Shown here piece after piece: positions 8,157 through 17,761 of a stretch of 64,000 nt of DNA (its first letter is position 1; each line of letters begins with the position of its first letter). Position numbers and translations under genes: made by a program. Location: assembly GCF_025215075.1 (NCBI RefSeq), contig NZ_JAOBTH010000022.1:62001-126000 (forward strand), read 5' to 3'. The notes below the pieces were generated by a model. The model saw only the letters and a program-made list of their open reading frames with translations, was not told where the DNA came from and did no database searches. This stretch comes from Tenacibaculum haliotis. GTDB lineage: Bacteria; Bacteroidota; Bacteroidia; Flavobacteriales; Flavobacteriaceae.

Positions 8157-10658
8157 ATGGCAGATGGCGAAAAGTTGATTCCTATCAACATTGAAGAGCA
8201 AATGAAAGCGGCGTATATCGATTATTCAATGTCGGTTATCGTATCAAGAGCATTACCAGATGTAAGAGATGGTTTAAAACCAGTTCACAGAAGAGTTTTG
8301 TTTGGTATGCATGAGCTTGGAATTAAAGCAACAGGGTCATATAAAAAGTCGGCAAGAATTGTAGGGGAAGTACTAGGTAAGTATCACCCGCATGGTGACA
8401 CCTCTGTATATGATTCTATGGTACGTATGGCACAAAACTGGAGTGTGCGTTATATGATGGTTGATGGGCAAGGTAACTTTGGTTCTGTTGATGGAGATTC
8501 TCCTGCAGCAATGCGTTATACCGAGGTGAGAATGCAGAAGATATCAGAAGATATGTTAGCTGATATTGAAAAAGATACTGTTGATCATCGTTTAAACTTT
8601 GATGATACTTTACAAGAGCCAACAGTTTTACCAACACGTATTCCTAACTTGTTAGTAAACGGGGCGTCTGGTATTGCAGTAGGTATGGCAACAAATATGG
8701 CACCACACAACTTAACAGAAGTTGTAAATGGTACGATTGCTTATATCGAAAATAGAGATATTGAGATTGATGAGTTAATGCAACATATTAAAGCACCAGA
8801 TTTTCCTACAGGAGGAACCATTTATGGTTACGAAGGTGTAAAAGATGCTTTTCATACAGGGCGTGGACGTATAGTGATGCGTGCCAAAACTAGTTTTGAG
8901 GAGGTAAAAGGAAGAGAATGTATTATTGTTACTGAAATTCCTTATCAGGTGAACAAAGCAGAAATGATTAAAAAAACTGCTGAGTTAGTAAATGATAAAA
9001 AGTTAGAAGGAATAGCTAATATACGTGACGAATCTGATAGAAACGGAATGCGTATTGTTTATGTTTTAAAGCGTGATGCAATCCCTAATATCGTATTAAA
9101 TAAATTATTTAAGTACACGCAATTACAAACATCATTTAGTGTAAATAATATTGCGCTAGTTAATGGTCGTCCAGAGCAATTAAACTTAAAACAATTAATT
9201 CATTATTTTGTTGAGCATAGACATGAAGTTGTTGTTCGTAGAACTGAGTTTGAATTAAAGAAAGCACAAGCAAGAGCTCATATTTTAGAAGGATTAATTA
9301 TTGCTTCTGATAATATTGATGAAGTAATTAAGATTATTCGTGCATCAAAAAACGGTGATGAAGCTCGTGAGAAATTAATCGAGCGTTTTGAATTGACAGA
9401 AATTCAGGCGAAAGCAATTGTAGAAATGCGTTTGCGTCAGTTAACAGGTTTAGAACAAGACAAATTACGTGCTGAGTTCGACGAGATTATGTTAACGATT
9501 ACCGACTTAAAAGATATTTTAGCAAACGAGCCAAGACGTTATCAAATAATTACAGATGAGTTGACTCTTGTTCGTGATAAATATGGTGATGAGCGTCGTT
9601 CTGAAATTCACTATGCTGGTGGAGATATGCGTATTGAAGATATGATACCAAACTCTAAAGTTGTAGTAACTATTTCTCATGCAGGTTATGTAAAACGTAC
9701 CAATCTAGACGAATATAAAGTTCAGAATAGAGGAGGGCGTGGACAAAAAGGAGCAACGACTAGGAATGAAGATTTCTTGGAACATTTATTTGTAGGTACA
9801 AACCATCAATATATGATGTTCTTCACGCAAAAAGGTAAAGTGTTTTGGATGCGTGTTTATGAAATTCCAGAAGGAGGAAAGAACACCAAAGGTAGAGCAA
9901 TGCAAAACTTAATCAATATCGAATCGGATGATAAAGTAAAAGCATTTTTAGTTACACAAGATTTAAAAGATGAAGAGTACATCAAAAATCATTATGTAAT
10001 TATGGCTACTAAAAAAGGACAAGTTAAAAAAACGCCTTTAGAACAATATTCTCGTCCAAGAACTAATGGTATAAATGCCATTACAATTAAAGAGGGAGAT
10101 GAGCTTTTAGAAGCTAAATTAACCACTGGTGATAGCCAAGTAATGTTAGCCTTAAAATCTGGTAAATCTATTCGTTTTGAAGAAGCAAAAACCCGCCCAA
10201 TGGGAAGAACTGCATCAGGAGTTCGTGGTATTACTTTACAGCACGATAAAGATGAAGTTATCGGTATGATTGCAGTAAACGATATGGATAGTAATATTTT
10301 GGTAGTTTCTGAAAAAGGATACGGAAAACGATCTAAATTAGAAGATTATCGTGTTACAAACCGTGGAGGTAAAGGAGTAAAGACATTAAATATATCAGAA
10401 AAAACAGGAGAATTAGTTGCTATTAAAAATGTAGATGATTCAAATGATTTAATGATTATTAATAAATCAGGACTTACAATCCGTATGGCTGTAGAAGATT
10501 TACGTGTTATGGGACGTGCAACACAAGGTGTTCGTTTAATTAAGATAAAAGATTCTGACAGTATTGCAGCTGTAGCAAAAGTAATGCGTGAAGAAGACGA
10601 AGAAGAAGATGGCACGGAAATTGAAAATGAAGATATAACAAACGAAGAGCAAGAATAA
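8157..10658 (+). CDS. gyrA: DNA gyrase subunit A
   Basis: An 833-residue type IIA topoisomerase subunit. The breakage-reunion domain has catalytic Tyr121 in '[10 protein letters not shown]', and the quinolone-resistance region reads D81-T-S-V-Y-D86, so Thr occupies the position of E. coli Ser83 and Asp that of Asp87. The C-terminal beta-pinwheel contains the GyrA-box variant 'NRGGRGQKG' near 530 and a further 'NRGGKG' near 740. A highly acidic tail (EDEEEDG...) ends the protein, as in many Gram-negative GyrAs. With GyrB (not in the window) it introduces negative supercoils. The TPR gene follows after 23 bases and probably shares its transcript. Confidence 0.97.
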   Translation: MADGEKLIPINIEEQMKAAYIDYSMSVIVSRALPDVRDGLKPVHRRVLFGMHELGIKATGSYKKSARIVGEVLGKYHPHGDTSVYDSMVRMAQNWSVRYMMVDGQGNFGSVDGDSPAAMRYTEVRMQKISEDMLADIEKDTVDHRLNFDDTLQEPTVLPTRIPNLLVNGASGIAVGMATNMAPHNLTEVVNGTIAYIENRDIEIDELMQHIKAPDFPTGGTIYGYEGVKDAFHTGRGRIVMRAKTSFEEVKGRECIIVTEIPYQVNKAEMIKKTAELVNDKKLEGIANIRDESDRNGMRIVYVLKRDAIPNIVLNKLFKYTQLQTSFSVNNIALVNGRPEQLNLKQLIHYFVEHRHEVVVRRTEFELKKAQARAHILEGLIIASDNIDEVIKIIRASKNGDEAREKLIERFELTEIQAKAIVEMRLRQLTGLEQDKLRAEFDEIMLTITDLKDILANEPRRYQIITDELTLVRDKYGDERRSEIHYAGGDMRIEDMIPNSKVVVTISHAGYVKRTNLDEYKVQNRGGRGQKGATTRNEDFLEHLFVGTNHQYMMFFTQKGKVFWMRVYEIPEGGKNTKGRAMQNLINIESDDKVKAFLVTQDLKDEEYIKNHYVIMATKKGQVKKTPLEQYSRPRTNGINAITIKEGDELLEAKLTTGDSQVMLALKSGKSIRFEEAKTRPMGRTASGVRGITLQHDKDEVIGMIAVNDMDSNILVVSEKGYGKRSKLEDYRVTNRGGKGVKTLNISEKTGELVAIKNVDDSNDLMIINKSGLTIRMAVEDLRVMGRATQGVRLIKIKDSDSIAAVAKVMREEDEEEDGTEIENEDITNEEQE

Positions 10659-10681
10659 CAATAAATTTAAAAGTAACAAAA

Positions 10682-11917
10682 ATGAAAAAACAAATACTAA
10701 CCTTTTCTTTAGGATTGATGACATTAGGTTTAATGGCACAAAAATCTGAATTAAAAGCTGCTGAGAAAGCAATAAAAAAACAAGATTTCACTACTGCTAT
10801 TTCAACTTTAAATGATGTTGAAGGAGCTGTAATGATTAATGGAGAAGATAAATATAAATCTAAATTTTACTTTTTAAAAGGTAAAGCATTAGCTGCAACA
10901 AAAGATTATAAAAATTCAGCTGAAGCTTTCAGTGAATTGTCAGCAATGGGTAAAAATAAATACTCTGTAGAAGCTAAACCTATCTTAGATCAAATGATTA
11001 AAGAAGTTTCAGAAAAAGCAGTTGATTTATATAATAATAAAAAAGATTTTAAAAAAGCTTCTGAAAATTTCTATTTAACGTATGTATTAAGCCCTACAGA
11101 TACCTCTTTTGTTTATAATGCAGCTATTTCTGCAACACAAGCAGAAGAATATGATACTGCAATTAAATATTATAAAGAGTTAAGAAGGATTAACTATACA
11201 GGTGTTCAAACGCAATACTTAGCAACAAGTAAGTTAACAGGTAAAGTAGAAAACTTAGGTACAAAACAGCAAAGAGATTTGATGGTAAAGTCTAAGCAAT
11301 ATCTTAAGCCAGAAGATAAAGCATCAGAATCTAAGACCGCTACTATAGTAAAGAATATCGCATTATTGTTAAAACAACAAGGAAAGACAGAAGAAGCAAT
11401 AGAGGCGTTAGCAGAAGCAAGAAAAGCAAACCCTAAGGATTTAAATTTACTATTAAATGAAGCTGACATGTATATTCAGCTTAAACAAATGGATAAGTTT
11501 GGAGAGTTAATGACTGAAGCAATTGCTTTAGATCCAGAAAACGCTACGTTATATTACAATTTAGGTGTAGTTAATTTTAATCAAGGTAGAGTTGAGGATG
11601 CTAAAAAGTATTATCAAAAAGCGATTGAATTAAAGCCTGATTATGGTGATGCTTACATGAACTTAGCAGTAGTTGTTTTAGATAAAGACAAGAAAATTGT
11701 TGAAGAAATGAATAATAATTTATCAAACTTTAAAAAGTATGACGAGTTAGCTTTACAACAAAAAGAAGTTTATAAAGAGGCATTACCTTTTTTAGAGAAA
11801 GCAGATTCTTTAAATAGAAGTATTGATACAGTTAAAACATTAATGAATTTATATGAAGTTTTAGAAAATGAAGCGAAAGCAACAGAGTACAGAGATTTAT
11901 ATAAGTCAATGAGATAA
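10682..11917 (+). CDS. Exported tetratricopeptide-repeat protein
   Basis: A 411-residue protein with a signal peptide of about 20 residues (MKKQILTFSLGLMTLGLMAQ, cleavage after AQ). Several TPR units follow, for example 'AIEALAEARKANPKDLNLLLNEADMY' and 'ATLYYNLGVVNFNQGRVEDA' (about 235-325), the latter a canonical TPR. It is probably a periplasmic scaffold for protein-protein contacts; the partner is unknown. It lies 23 bases downstream of gyrA on the same strand and shares a bidirectional terminator with the convergent NlpC/P60 gene. This gyrA-TPR pairing is, from memory, common in Flavobacteriaceae. Confidence 0.85.
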   Translation: MKKQILTFSLGLMTLGLMAQKSELKAAEKAIKKQDFTTAISTLNDVEGAVMINGEDKYKSKFYFLKGKALAATKDYKNSAEAFSELSAMGKNKYSVEAKPILDQMIKEVSEKAVDLYNNKKDFKKASENFYLTYVLSPTDTSFVYNAAISATQAEEYDTAIKYYKELRRINYTGVQTQYLATSKLTGKVENLGTKQQRDLMVKSKQYLKPEDKASESKTATIVKNIALLLKQQGKTEEAIEALAEARKANPKDLNLLLNEADMYIQLKQMDKFGELMTEAIALDPENATLYYNLGVVNFNQGRVEDAKKYYQKAIELKPDYGDAYMNLAVVVLDKDKKIVEEMNNNLSNFKKYDELALQQKEVYKEALPFLEKADSLNRSIDTVKTLMNLYEVLENEAKATEYRDLYKSMR

Positions 11918-11933
11918 GCTTATTTCACTAAAT

Positions 11934-11968
11934 AAAAAAACCGAAACTTTTAAGTTTCGGTTTTTTTT
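11934..11968. terminator. Bidirectional terminator
   Basis: A CCGAAACTT/AAGTTTCGG hairpin flanked by an A-run and a T-run, between convergent genes (TPR gene and NlpC/P60 gene). It works on both strands. Confidence 0.9.
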
Positions 11969-11989
11969 GTACTTTATTTTATGAGAATT

Positions 11990-12760
11990 CTAAATAAAAC
12001 GTTTAATTACTCTTAATTTATGAGTGTGTTTATTGGTGTCTATATTATAAATACCGCTATGATCTAGCTTGTCTATGCGTACTTTACCATGTGCATGAAT
12101 AATATTATAATCATTCATAATAATACCAACATGCGTAATATTACCATCTTCATTATCAAAAAATGCTAAATCACCAGGCTCACTTTCTTCAATAAAACTT
12201 AAAACCTCACCTTGGGTAGCTTGTTCTTTAGCATCGCGTAATAAATTATAACCACATAATTTATATACAGTTTGCGTAAAGCCAGAGCAATCAATACCAA
12301 AAGGAGATTTCCCTCCCCATAAATAAGGTACATTTAAAAACAGAAAAGCAGTATCAATAATAGCAGGTTTAGCTAGTTTCGTATTACATACTTTTCCTTC
12401 GTAAGAATATAAAGTTTTATTTATATTGATATTCTTGTCTTTGTAAAAAGGAAGTCTAGCTCCCATCGGAATAGTAGTTAAGTTGTGATTATTATCAGTA
12501 ATAAAATCAATTAACTCACCAGCATAGTTTTTGTTTTCTTCGGATAAAGAATTATAAACATCCTCTGTAATTTCTTCATATTGCTTATTATCGATAAAAC
12601 CTTCGTAATTATCGAAAGCTAAACGAATTTTACTCCATTTTTTAGATTTTTCTAAAACCTTAAAATGTTCGCCAAAAACTACTTGATTTACCATTTCTGA
12701 TGGATCAGCAGGTTCAAGACGAAGAGGTACAATACTTAAATTACAAATTCCGAAAGACAT
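11990..12760 (-). CDS. NlpC/P60 family cysteine peptidase with SH3-like domain
   Basis: A 256-residue protein. An N-terminal bacterial SH3-like region (about 1-60) precedes an NlpC/P60 (C40) domain with catalytic Cys158 in 'PFGIDCSGF' and His in 'ITHVGIIM' near 208, plus a following 'IIHAHGKV' element. Such enzymes cleave the gamma-D-Glu to meso-diaminopimelate bond of peptidoglycan stem peptides. No signal peptide is visible, so it may process recycled muropeptides in the cytosol, as YkfC-type enzymes do; this is inference. It is followed downstream by a shared terminator and lies 18 bases after the thiolase gene, probably in one transcript with it. Confidence 0.88.
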   Translation of the reverse strand: MSFGICNLSIVPLRLEPADPSEMVNQVVFGEHFKVLEKSKKWSKIRLAFDNYEGFIDNKQYEEITEDVYNSLSEENKNYAGELIDFITDNNHNLTTIPMGARLPFYKDKNININKTLYSYEGKVCNTKLAKPAIIDTAFLFLNVPYLWGGKSPFGIDCSGFTQTVYKLCGYNLLRDAKEQATQGEVLSFIEESEPGDLAFFDNEDGNITHVGIIMNDYNIIHAHGKVRIDKLDHSGIYNIDTNKHTHKLRVIKRFI

Positions 12761-12778
12761 TGATTAATAGATTAAAAA

Positions 12779-13954
12779 TTAAACTCTCTCGATTACTATT
12801 GCACTAGCACCACCACCACCGTTACAAATACCAGCAGCACCAATTTTAGCGTTATTTTGTTTTAAGATAGAAGTTAAAGCGATAACAATTCTTGCTCCAG
12901 AAACCCCTAATGGATGTCCTAAAGAAACAGCTCCACCATTTACATTTACTTTATCAGCAGTTAAACCTAAAATTTTCATATTAGCTAAACCAACAACAGA
13001 AAATGCTTCGTTTAACTCAAAGTAATCTACATCATCAATCGCAAGTCCAGCTTTCGCTAATGCCTTTGGTAATGCCTTAGCAGGTGCAGTGGTAAACCAT
13101 TTAGGTTCGTGTGCAGCATCGGCATATCCTTTTATTTTAGCTAAAGGCGTTAAGTTTAATTCTGCAGCTTTATCCGCAGACATTAAAACTAAAGCAGCTC
13201 CACCATCGTTAATTGTTGATGCATTTGCAGCAGTTACTGTTCCGTCTTTAGTAAAAGCAGCACGTAAAGCAGGAATTTTCTCCATTTTTACATTTTTATA
13301 TTCTTCATCTTCAGAAAAGATAACTGGTTCGCCACGACGTTGAGGTATTTCTACGGGTACAATTTCATCAGCATATTTTCCTTCGCTCCATGCGTTAGAA
13401 GAACGTTTGTAAGATTCGATAGCAAAAGCATCTTGATCTTCTCTTGAAAAACTATATTCAGTTGCACATTCATCAGCACAAACTCCCATTGCTACTTGTT
13501 CATAAGCATCAACTAAACCATCTTTTTGTAAACCATCTTCCATTTTAATAGGGCCAAATTTAGACCCAGTTCTTGCATGTTGATAATGAGGAATCATACT
13601 CATGTTTTCCATACCTCCAGCAACCACAATCTCTGCATCACCTAAAGCAATTGTTTGCGCAGCTAACATGATAGATTTCATACCAGAAGAACATACTTTG
13701 TTTACAGTGGTACAAGGTACCGTATTCGGAATTCCAGCAAAAATTGCTGCTTGACGTGCAGGTGCTTGACCTAGTCCAGCAGAAACTACATTACCCATAA
13801 AAACTTCTTCAACCAGCTCAGGTTTTAAGTTGATTTTTTCTAAAGCTCCTTTTATTGCTACGGCACCTAATTTTGGTGCAGGTATCGTTGATAAAGTTCC
13901 TAAAAAACTACCGATTGGTGTTCTTGCAACTGATACAATAACTACTTCTTTCAT
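12779..13954 (-). CDS. Acetyl-CoA C-acetyltransferase (thiolase)
   Basis: A 391-residue thiolase of normal length. The nucleophile Cys88 is in 'NKVCSSGMKS', the 'NEAFSV' motif lies near 315, the base His is in 'GHPLGVSGARI' near 347 and the second Cys in 'CNGGGGASA' near 377. The length and 'CNGGGGASA' ending fit the biosynthetic acetoacetyl-CoA thiolase group (two acetyl-CoA to acetoacetyl-CoA and CoA), but a degradative role in beta-oxidation cannot be excluded. No beta-oxidation partner is adjacent. It is divergent from the HD-domain gene across a 105-base gap that must hold both promoters. Confidence 0.93.
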   Translation of the reverse strand: MKEVVIVSVARTPIGSFLGTLSTIPAPKLGAVAIKGALEKINLKPELVEEVFMGNVVSAGLGQAPARQAAIFAGIPNTVPCTTVNKVCSSGMKSIMLAAQTIALGDAEIVVAGGMENMSMIPHYQHARTGSKFGPIKMEDGLQKDGLVDAYEQVAMGVCADECATEYSFSREDQDAFAIESYKRSSNAWSEGKYADEIVPVEIPQRRGEPVIFSEDEEYKNVKMEKIPALRAAFTKDGTVTAANASTINDGGAALVLMSADKAAELNLTPLAKIKGYADAAHEPKWFTTAPAKALPKALAKAGLAIDDVDYFELNEAFSVVGLANMKILGLTADKVNVNGGAVSLGHPLGVSGARIVIALTSILKQNNAKIGAAGICNGGGGASAIVIERV

Positions 13955-14059
13955 ATATTTGGGTATATTGTGTTAAGATTTGTTCTGCGAAAATAACCAT
14001 TTTATAACCAATACTCAAATAATAGAGAAAGGTTATATTTACATTTTTAAACATAGAAA

Positions 14060-16108
14060 ATGAACGATTTCATTAATAAGTTATATAAAAATAATGCAAT
14101 TATTTATAAAGCATTGTTGTTTTTAATTACAGTTGTTTCAATTGTATACTTGTTTCCTAAAGGAGGACAATTTAAATACGATTATCCCCAAGGTAAGCCT
14201 TGGCAGTATGATAATTTTTATGCGCCATTTGATTTTGCTATTCAAAAAACAGCTCAAGAAATAGATGCGGAAACTCGTGAGATTAGATTAAATATCAAAA
14301 AGTATTTTGTTTACGATCAAGAAGTAGAAGCAGAGGTTTTATTTTCTTATCAAAATAAATTAACTCATTCAGATTCTTTATCAGTTAAAGATTTAGATAT
14401 TTTAAAAAAGACAGGGAGTAAAATCATAAAAAAAATATACAAATATGGTTTTTTAGATGATGAAAGTGCTACTAGAGCGAATGAAAGAGAATTGGTGATT
14501 TTACGAAAAGGAAATTCAATAGATGATATTTATTTTTCGAGATTAATTCGATCTAAAGATGTGTTGAAATTTATTTCAGATAATAGTACAAATATTGATG
14601 AATATCAACAAGAGATTGTTTTAAATTGCTTATCAGAAGCCTTAAAATCAAATGTGATTTTTGATACAAAGTATAGTGATAAAGAATTAAATGGAGCAAT
14701 TAAGAATATTTCTTATGCAAAAGGAAAAGTATCTAAAGGTGAATTAATAATATTGAAAGGAGATATTGTAGAAGGAAGAAAATTTAATGTTTTAAAATCG
14801 TATGAAACTGCGTCAAGTTCGCAACTTTGGGCAAAATCTAATTACTATTGGATTATTTTTGGATATACTATTTTAGTAGCTTTAGCTTTATTAATGTTAC
14901 TGCTTTTTCTACAAAAATATCGATTCGAAATTTTTAATGATAACAATAAAGTAACCTTTATTTTCTTTAACGTTTTTTTGATGATTTTCGTGCAAACATT
15001 GGTTGTTAAATATAATTCAGAATACTTGTATGTTGTTCCGTTAAGTATCTTGCCAATTGTATTAAAAGCTTTTTTTGATGCAAGGCTAGGGTTGTTTACA
15101 CATGTACTTACTGTATTGTTATTAGGGTTTATTGTACCTAACAGTTTTGAGTTTATCTATTTGCATATTATTGCAGGAATTGTAACGATATTAACAGTTT
15201 CTGAACTTTATAAAAGAGCAAGTTTATTTGTTTCAATAGGGCAGATAACTTTAATTTACATGATTACTTATTTTGCTTTTTCAATTTTAAAAGAAGGAAA
15301 TGCAGATAAAATAAATTGGTTGTATTTCGGGTTGTTTGCTGCAAACGGATTATTATCTTTCTTAGCGGTATTCTTTATTTATTTTTATGAAAAATTGTTT
15401 GGTTTGGTTTCTGATGTGACCTTATTAGAATTGTCAAACACAAATTCGAAATTGTTAAGAGATTTAAATGAAAAAGCACCAGGAACTTTTCAACACTCAA
15501 TGCAAGTAGCAAATTTAGCAGAAGCGGCAGCAAATGAAATTGGAGCCAATTCGATGCTGGTTAGAACAGGAGCATTGTACCATGATATAGGTAAAATGGC
15601 AACCCCGATGTACTTTACCGAAAATCAATCTACAGGCGTAAACCCGCATAATGATTTATCACCTAAAGATAGTGCTCGCATAATTTTAGATCATGTTATA
15701 AAAGGAATTGAAATAGCAAAGAAAAATAAGTTGCCAGATAGAATCATCGATTTTATTAGAACACACCACGGAACAAGTGTTACTTATTATTTTTATAAAC
15801 AGGAAGTAGAAAATAACCCAACGGTAGAGGTAGATAAAAAGAAGTTTCAATACCAAGGACCTATTCCGTTTTCTAAAGAAACAGCTATTTTAATGATGTG
15901 TGACGCTGCAGAAGCTGCTTCTAAAAGTTTAAAAAATCCAACAGCACAATCAATAGATAACTTAATAGATAAGATTATTGATAAGCAAAAAAACGACAAT
16001 CAGTTCATGAATTCTGATATTACGTTTAGAGAAATAGAAAAAATAAAAAAAATTATTAAGAATAAGTTAATGAGTATCTATCACTTACGAGTTGAATACC
16101 CAGATTAG
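14060..16108 (+). CDS. 7TM HD-domain phosphodiesterase, PgpH type
   Basis: A 682-residue membrane enzyme with the PgpH layout: one N-terminal helix (about 17-32), a long extracytoplasmic 7TMR-HDED domain (to about 265), a seven-helix membrane block (about 268-455) and a cytosolic HD domain with 'QHSMQVANLAEAAANEIG' and the metal-binding 'ALYHDIGKM' followed by 'IRTHHGTS'. In Listeria PgpH hydrolyses c-di-AMP; the same activity is expected here and links to osmotic and cell-wall homeostasis. Its C-terminus ends about 100 bases before a tRNA cluster. A -7-like TATATTTA lies upstream, but no complete promoter is convincing. Confidence 0.92.
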   Translation: MNDFINKLYKNNAIIYKALLFLITVVSIVYLFPKGGQFKYDYPQGKPWQYDNFYAPFDFAIQKTAQEIDAETREIRLNIKKYFVYDQEVEAEVLFSYQNKLTHSDSLSVKDLDILKKTGSKIIKKIYKYGFLDDESATRANERELVILRKGNSIDDIYFSRLIRSKDVLKFISDNSTNIDEYQQEIVLNCLSEALKSNVIFDTKYSDKELNGAIKNISYAKGKVSKGELIILKGDIVEGRKFNVLKSYETASSSQLWAKSNYYWIIFGYTILVALALLMLLLFLQKYRFEIFNDNNKVTFIFFNVFLMIFVQTLVVKYNSEYLYVVPLSILPIVLKAFFDARLGLFTHVLTVLLLGFIVPNSFEFIYLHIIAGIVTILTVSELYKRASLFVSIGQITLIYMITYFAFSILKEGNADKINWLYFGLFAANGLLSFLAVFFIYFYEKLFGLVSDVTLLELSNTNSKLLRDLNEKAPGTFQHSMQVANLAEAAANEIGANSMLVRTGALYHDIGKMATPMYFTENQSTGVNPHNDLSPKDSARIILDHVIKGIEIAKKNKLPDRIIDFIRTHHGTSVTYYFYKQEVENNPTVEVDKKKFQYQGPIPFSKETAILMMCDAAEAASKSLKNPTAQSIDNLIDKIIDKQKNDNQFMNSDITFREIEKIKKIIKNKLMSIYHLRVEYPD

Positions 16109-16130
16109 CGGAATTTTTTTTCAAAAACAC

Positions 16131-16161
16131 TTGTGAAAGCATTTAAGTGGTTGTATATTTG
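16131..16161 (+). promoter_or_regulatory. Promoter of the Ser-Pro-Arg tRNA cluster
   Basis: TTG (16131-16133), a 20-base spacer and TATATTTG (16154-16161) match the Bacteroidetes housekeeping consensus TTG-N(17-23)-TAnnTTTG. It lies 46 bases before the first tRNA. Confidence 0.85.
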
Positions 16162-16207
16162 CACTCGCAATTTAAAACTCTTATTTATTAAGTAGTTTAA
16201 ATTTCAA

Positions 16208-16291
16208 GGAGAGGTGCCAGAGTGGTAATGGAGCAGATTGCTAATCTGTCGACGGGTAACTGTCGCCAGGGTTCGAGTCCCTGTCTCTCCG
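16208..16291 (+). tRNA. tRNA-Ser (GCT)
   Basis: An 84-base class II tRNA with a seven-base acceptor stem (GGAGAGG with a G-U at the last pair), anticodon loop TTGCTAA giving GCT, a long variable arm (GACGGGTAACTGTC) and a T-arm with GTTCGAGTC. CCA is not encoded. It is the first gene of a three-tRNA cluster. Confidence 0.97.
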
Positions 16292-16306
16292 CAATTAAAT
16301 TGCACT

Positions 16307-16381
16307 CGGGGTGTAGCGTAGCCCGGTCATCGCGCCTCGTTTGGGACGAGGAGGTCGCAGGTTCGAATCCTGCCACCCCGA
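16307..16381 (+). tRNA. tRNA-Pro (TGG)
   Basis: A 75-base tRNA with acceptor CGGGGTG/CACCCCG, anticodon stem CCTCG/CGAGG and loop TTTGGGA, anticodon TGG. CCA is not encoded. It lies 15 bases after tRNA-Ser. Confidence 0.97.
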
Positions 16382-16410
16382 CACTGTTTTCGTAGGAACA
16401 TAAAAACTAC

Positions 16411-16484
16411 GGGCTCTTAGCTCAGCTGGATAGAGCACCTCCCTTCTAAGGAGGCGGTCGGAGGTTCGAATCCTCCAGGGCTCA
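16411..16484 (+). tRNA. tRNA-Arg (TCT)
   Basis: A 74-base tRNA with anticodon stem CCTCC/GGAGG and loop CTTCTAA, anticodon TCT. The acceptor stem GGGCTCT/AGGGCTC contains two G-U pairs. It is the last gene of the cluster. Confidence 0.96.
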
Positions 16485-16489
16485 CTTAA

Positions 16490-16517
16490 AGCTTCACTAG
16501 AAATAGTGAGGCTTTTT
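16490..16517 (+). terminator. Terminator of the Ser-Pro-Arg tRNA cluster
   Basis: A hairpin AGCTTCACTA-GAAA-TAGTGAGGCT with a stable GAAA tetraloop, followed by a run of six T. Confidence 0.88.
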
Positions 16518-16570
16518 TGTTGCTCAATATTTATGTTGCTTTAAGGTTTGTTTTATTAGTGTTTCTATGG

Positions 16571-16645
16571 GGTATTCTCAAAAGTTGTGTGTGAATTGAA
16601 ATAGGAGTACGATTTTTGTATTCAAAAACATCTTTTGAGAATGAT
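16571..16645. repeat. Inverted-repeat pair, possible insertion-sequence end remnant
   Basis: ATTCTCAAAAG at 16574-16584 recurs exactly in inverted orientation at 16632-16642, and similarity continues a few bases inward (TTGTGT against ATGTTT). The enclosed stretch of about 50 bases codes for nothing. The pattern resembles paired transposon ends with the transposase gone, or a MITE. A second weaker end-like sequence (CACACTTTTAGGGTATC) follows at 16657-16672. Confidence 0.35.
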
Positions 16646-16713
16646 CCGTAAAAGGCACACTTTTAGGGTATCTAGTTTTGAGTTGAAAAGTAATATTTTA
16701 AAAAAAAAGGAAT

Positions 16714-16749
16714 AAAAAAACTCTAACCAGTAAGTAGTTAGAGTTTTTT
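16714..16749 (-). terminator. Terminator of the DUF2147 gene
   Basis: An ACTCTAAC...GTTAGAGT hairpin flanked by an A-run and a T-run, 19 bases beyond the DUF2147 stop codon on the minus strand. By symmetry it could also act on the plus strand. Confidence 0.82.
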
Positions 16750-16767
16750 GTTGTTTAGGTGAAAATA

Positions 16768-17190
16768 TTAATTTTTACGATGCCAATAAGTAGTTCTACC
16801 AAAAGCAGCAAAACCAATATATCCTCGAATTTTTAATTTATTGTTGCTGTCAAGTTTGATGTAGCATTTGTATTCTTTTCCATTTTTAGGATCTAATATT
16901 TTTCCGCCACTCCATTCATTATCATTTTTTGATAGTCCGGTTAAAATATTCATTCCCAAAATAGGAGCATTTTTACGTTTTCCGCCACATTTATCACATA
17001 AAACTTTCTGCCTGTCTTTGTCGGTAATTTCAATAATTTTAGCAAATGCTTTTCCGTTTTTTTTGTAAACTTCAATAACAGAATCGACCTTATTTGTTTC
17101 TTCATCGCGATTTTCCCATTTTCCGAAAATAGTTTGAGAGCTGATAGAAGAGCTAATAATAAATAAAAGGATAAAAAGTGATTTTTTCAT
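16768..17190 (-). CDS. DUF2147 exported protein
   Basis: A 140-residue protein with a signal peptide of about 19 residues ending in SSQ. The mature part matches DUF2147: 'GKWENRDEETNKVDSVIEVY' near the start, a central 'VLCDKCGGKRKNAPILGM' segment with two Cys, 'GGKILDPKNGKEYKCYIKL' and the terminal 'IRGYIGFAAFGRTTYWHR'. The fold is beta-rich and lipocalin-like; members are secreted or periplasmic and of unknown function. It has its own terminator and lies 49 bases downstream of kdsC on the same strand. Confidence 0.88.
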   Translation of the reverse strand: MKKSLFILLFIISSSISSQTIFGKWENRDEETNKVDSVIEVYKKNGKAFAKIIEITDKDRQKVLCDKCGGKRKNAPILGMNILTGLSKNDNEWSGGKILDPKNGKEYKCYIKLDSNNKLKIRGYIGFAAFGRTTYWHRKN

Positions 17191-17239
17191 TTTGTAAAAT
17201 TTAATTAAATTATATTTTCAATAATCGTTCCAATCAATC

Positions 17240-17761
17240 CTATTGAGCATTAACATTGTGATCCCATTTTTTTTGAACACGTAAAACTTGTTCAATTATA
17301 TCACGTGCACAACCTTCGCCACCATTTTTATCAGAAATGTATTTTGATATTTGCTGAATTTCACGAACAGCATCATTTGGGCAACAGGGCATACCTACTA
17401 ATTTCATTACAGGGTAATCAGGAATGTCATCACCCATATAAACTATGTTTTCGGGGTTTAAATTGTACTTTTCTACAATTTCATTAAACTGCTTAATTTT
17501 ATTATGAGCTCCTAGGTAAATATCCATAATTCCTAAATTAGCCAAACGCGTACGAACACCTTCGTTTTTTCCGCCAGAAATAATACATACTCTAAAGCCA
17601 GATTTTACGGCAGCTTTTAAAGCGTATCCGTCTTTAATATTCATTTGGCGTACTAATTCACCATCAGGAAAAACGGTTACGATTCCGTTTGTTAAAACAC
17701 CATCTACATCAAAAATTAAAGTATCTATTTGTGGTAGTATTTCTTTATAGCTTTTTTCCAT
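17240..17761 (-). CDS. kdsC: KdsC-like 3-deoxy-D-manno-octulosonate 8-phosphate phosphatase
   Basis: A 173-residue C0-type HAD hydrolase without a cap domain. Motif I is D18-V-D20-G-V-L-T-N-G, motif II 'IISGG', motif III Lys in 'HNKIKQF', and motif IV 'YMGDDIPDYPVM'. The length and motifs fit KdsC, which dephosphorylates KDO-8-phosphate in the pathway to the KDO of LPS. It overlaps the upstream DUF2520 gene by 17 bases. This pair is a frequent Bacteroidetes arrangement. A different small-sugar phosphatase activity remains possible. Confidence 0.88.
   Translation of the reverse strand: MEKSYKEILPQIDTLIFDVDGVLTNGIVTVFPDGELVRQMNIKDGYALKAAVKSGFRVCIISGGKNEGVRTRLANLGIMDIYLGAHNKIKQFNEIVEKYNLNPENIVYMGDDIPDYPVMKLVGMPCCPNDAVREIQQISKYISDKNGGEGCARDIIEQVLRVQKKWDHNVNAQ

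Noticed and set aside
10346..10791. Minus-strand ORFs over the end of gyrA and the start of the TPR gene
   Set aside because: They are low-complexity shadow frames (long Ser, Leu and Phe runs) opposite the acidic gyrA tail.
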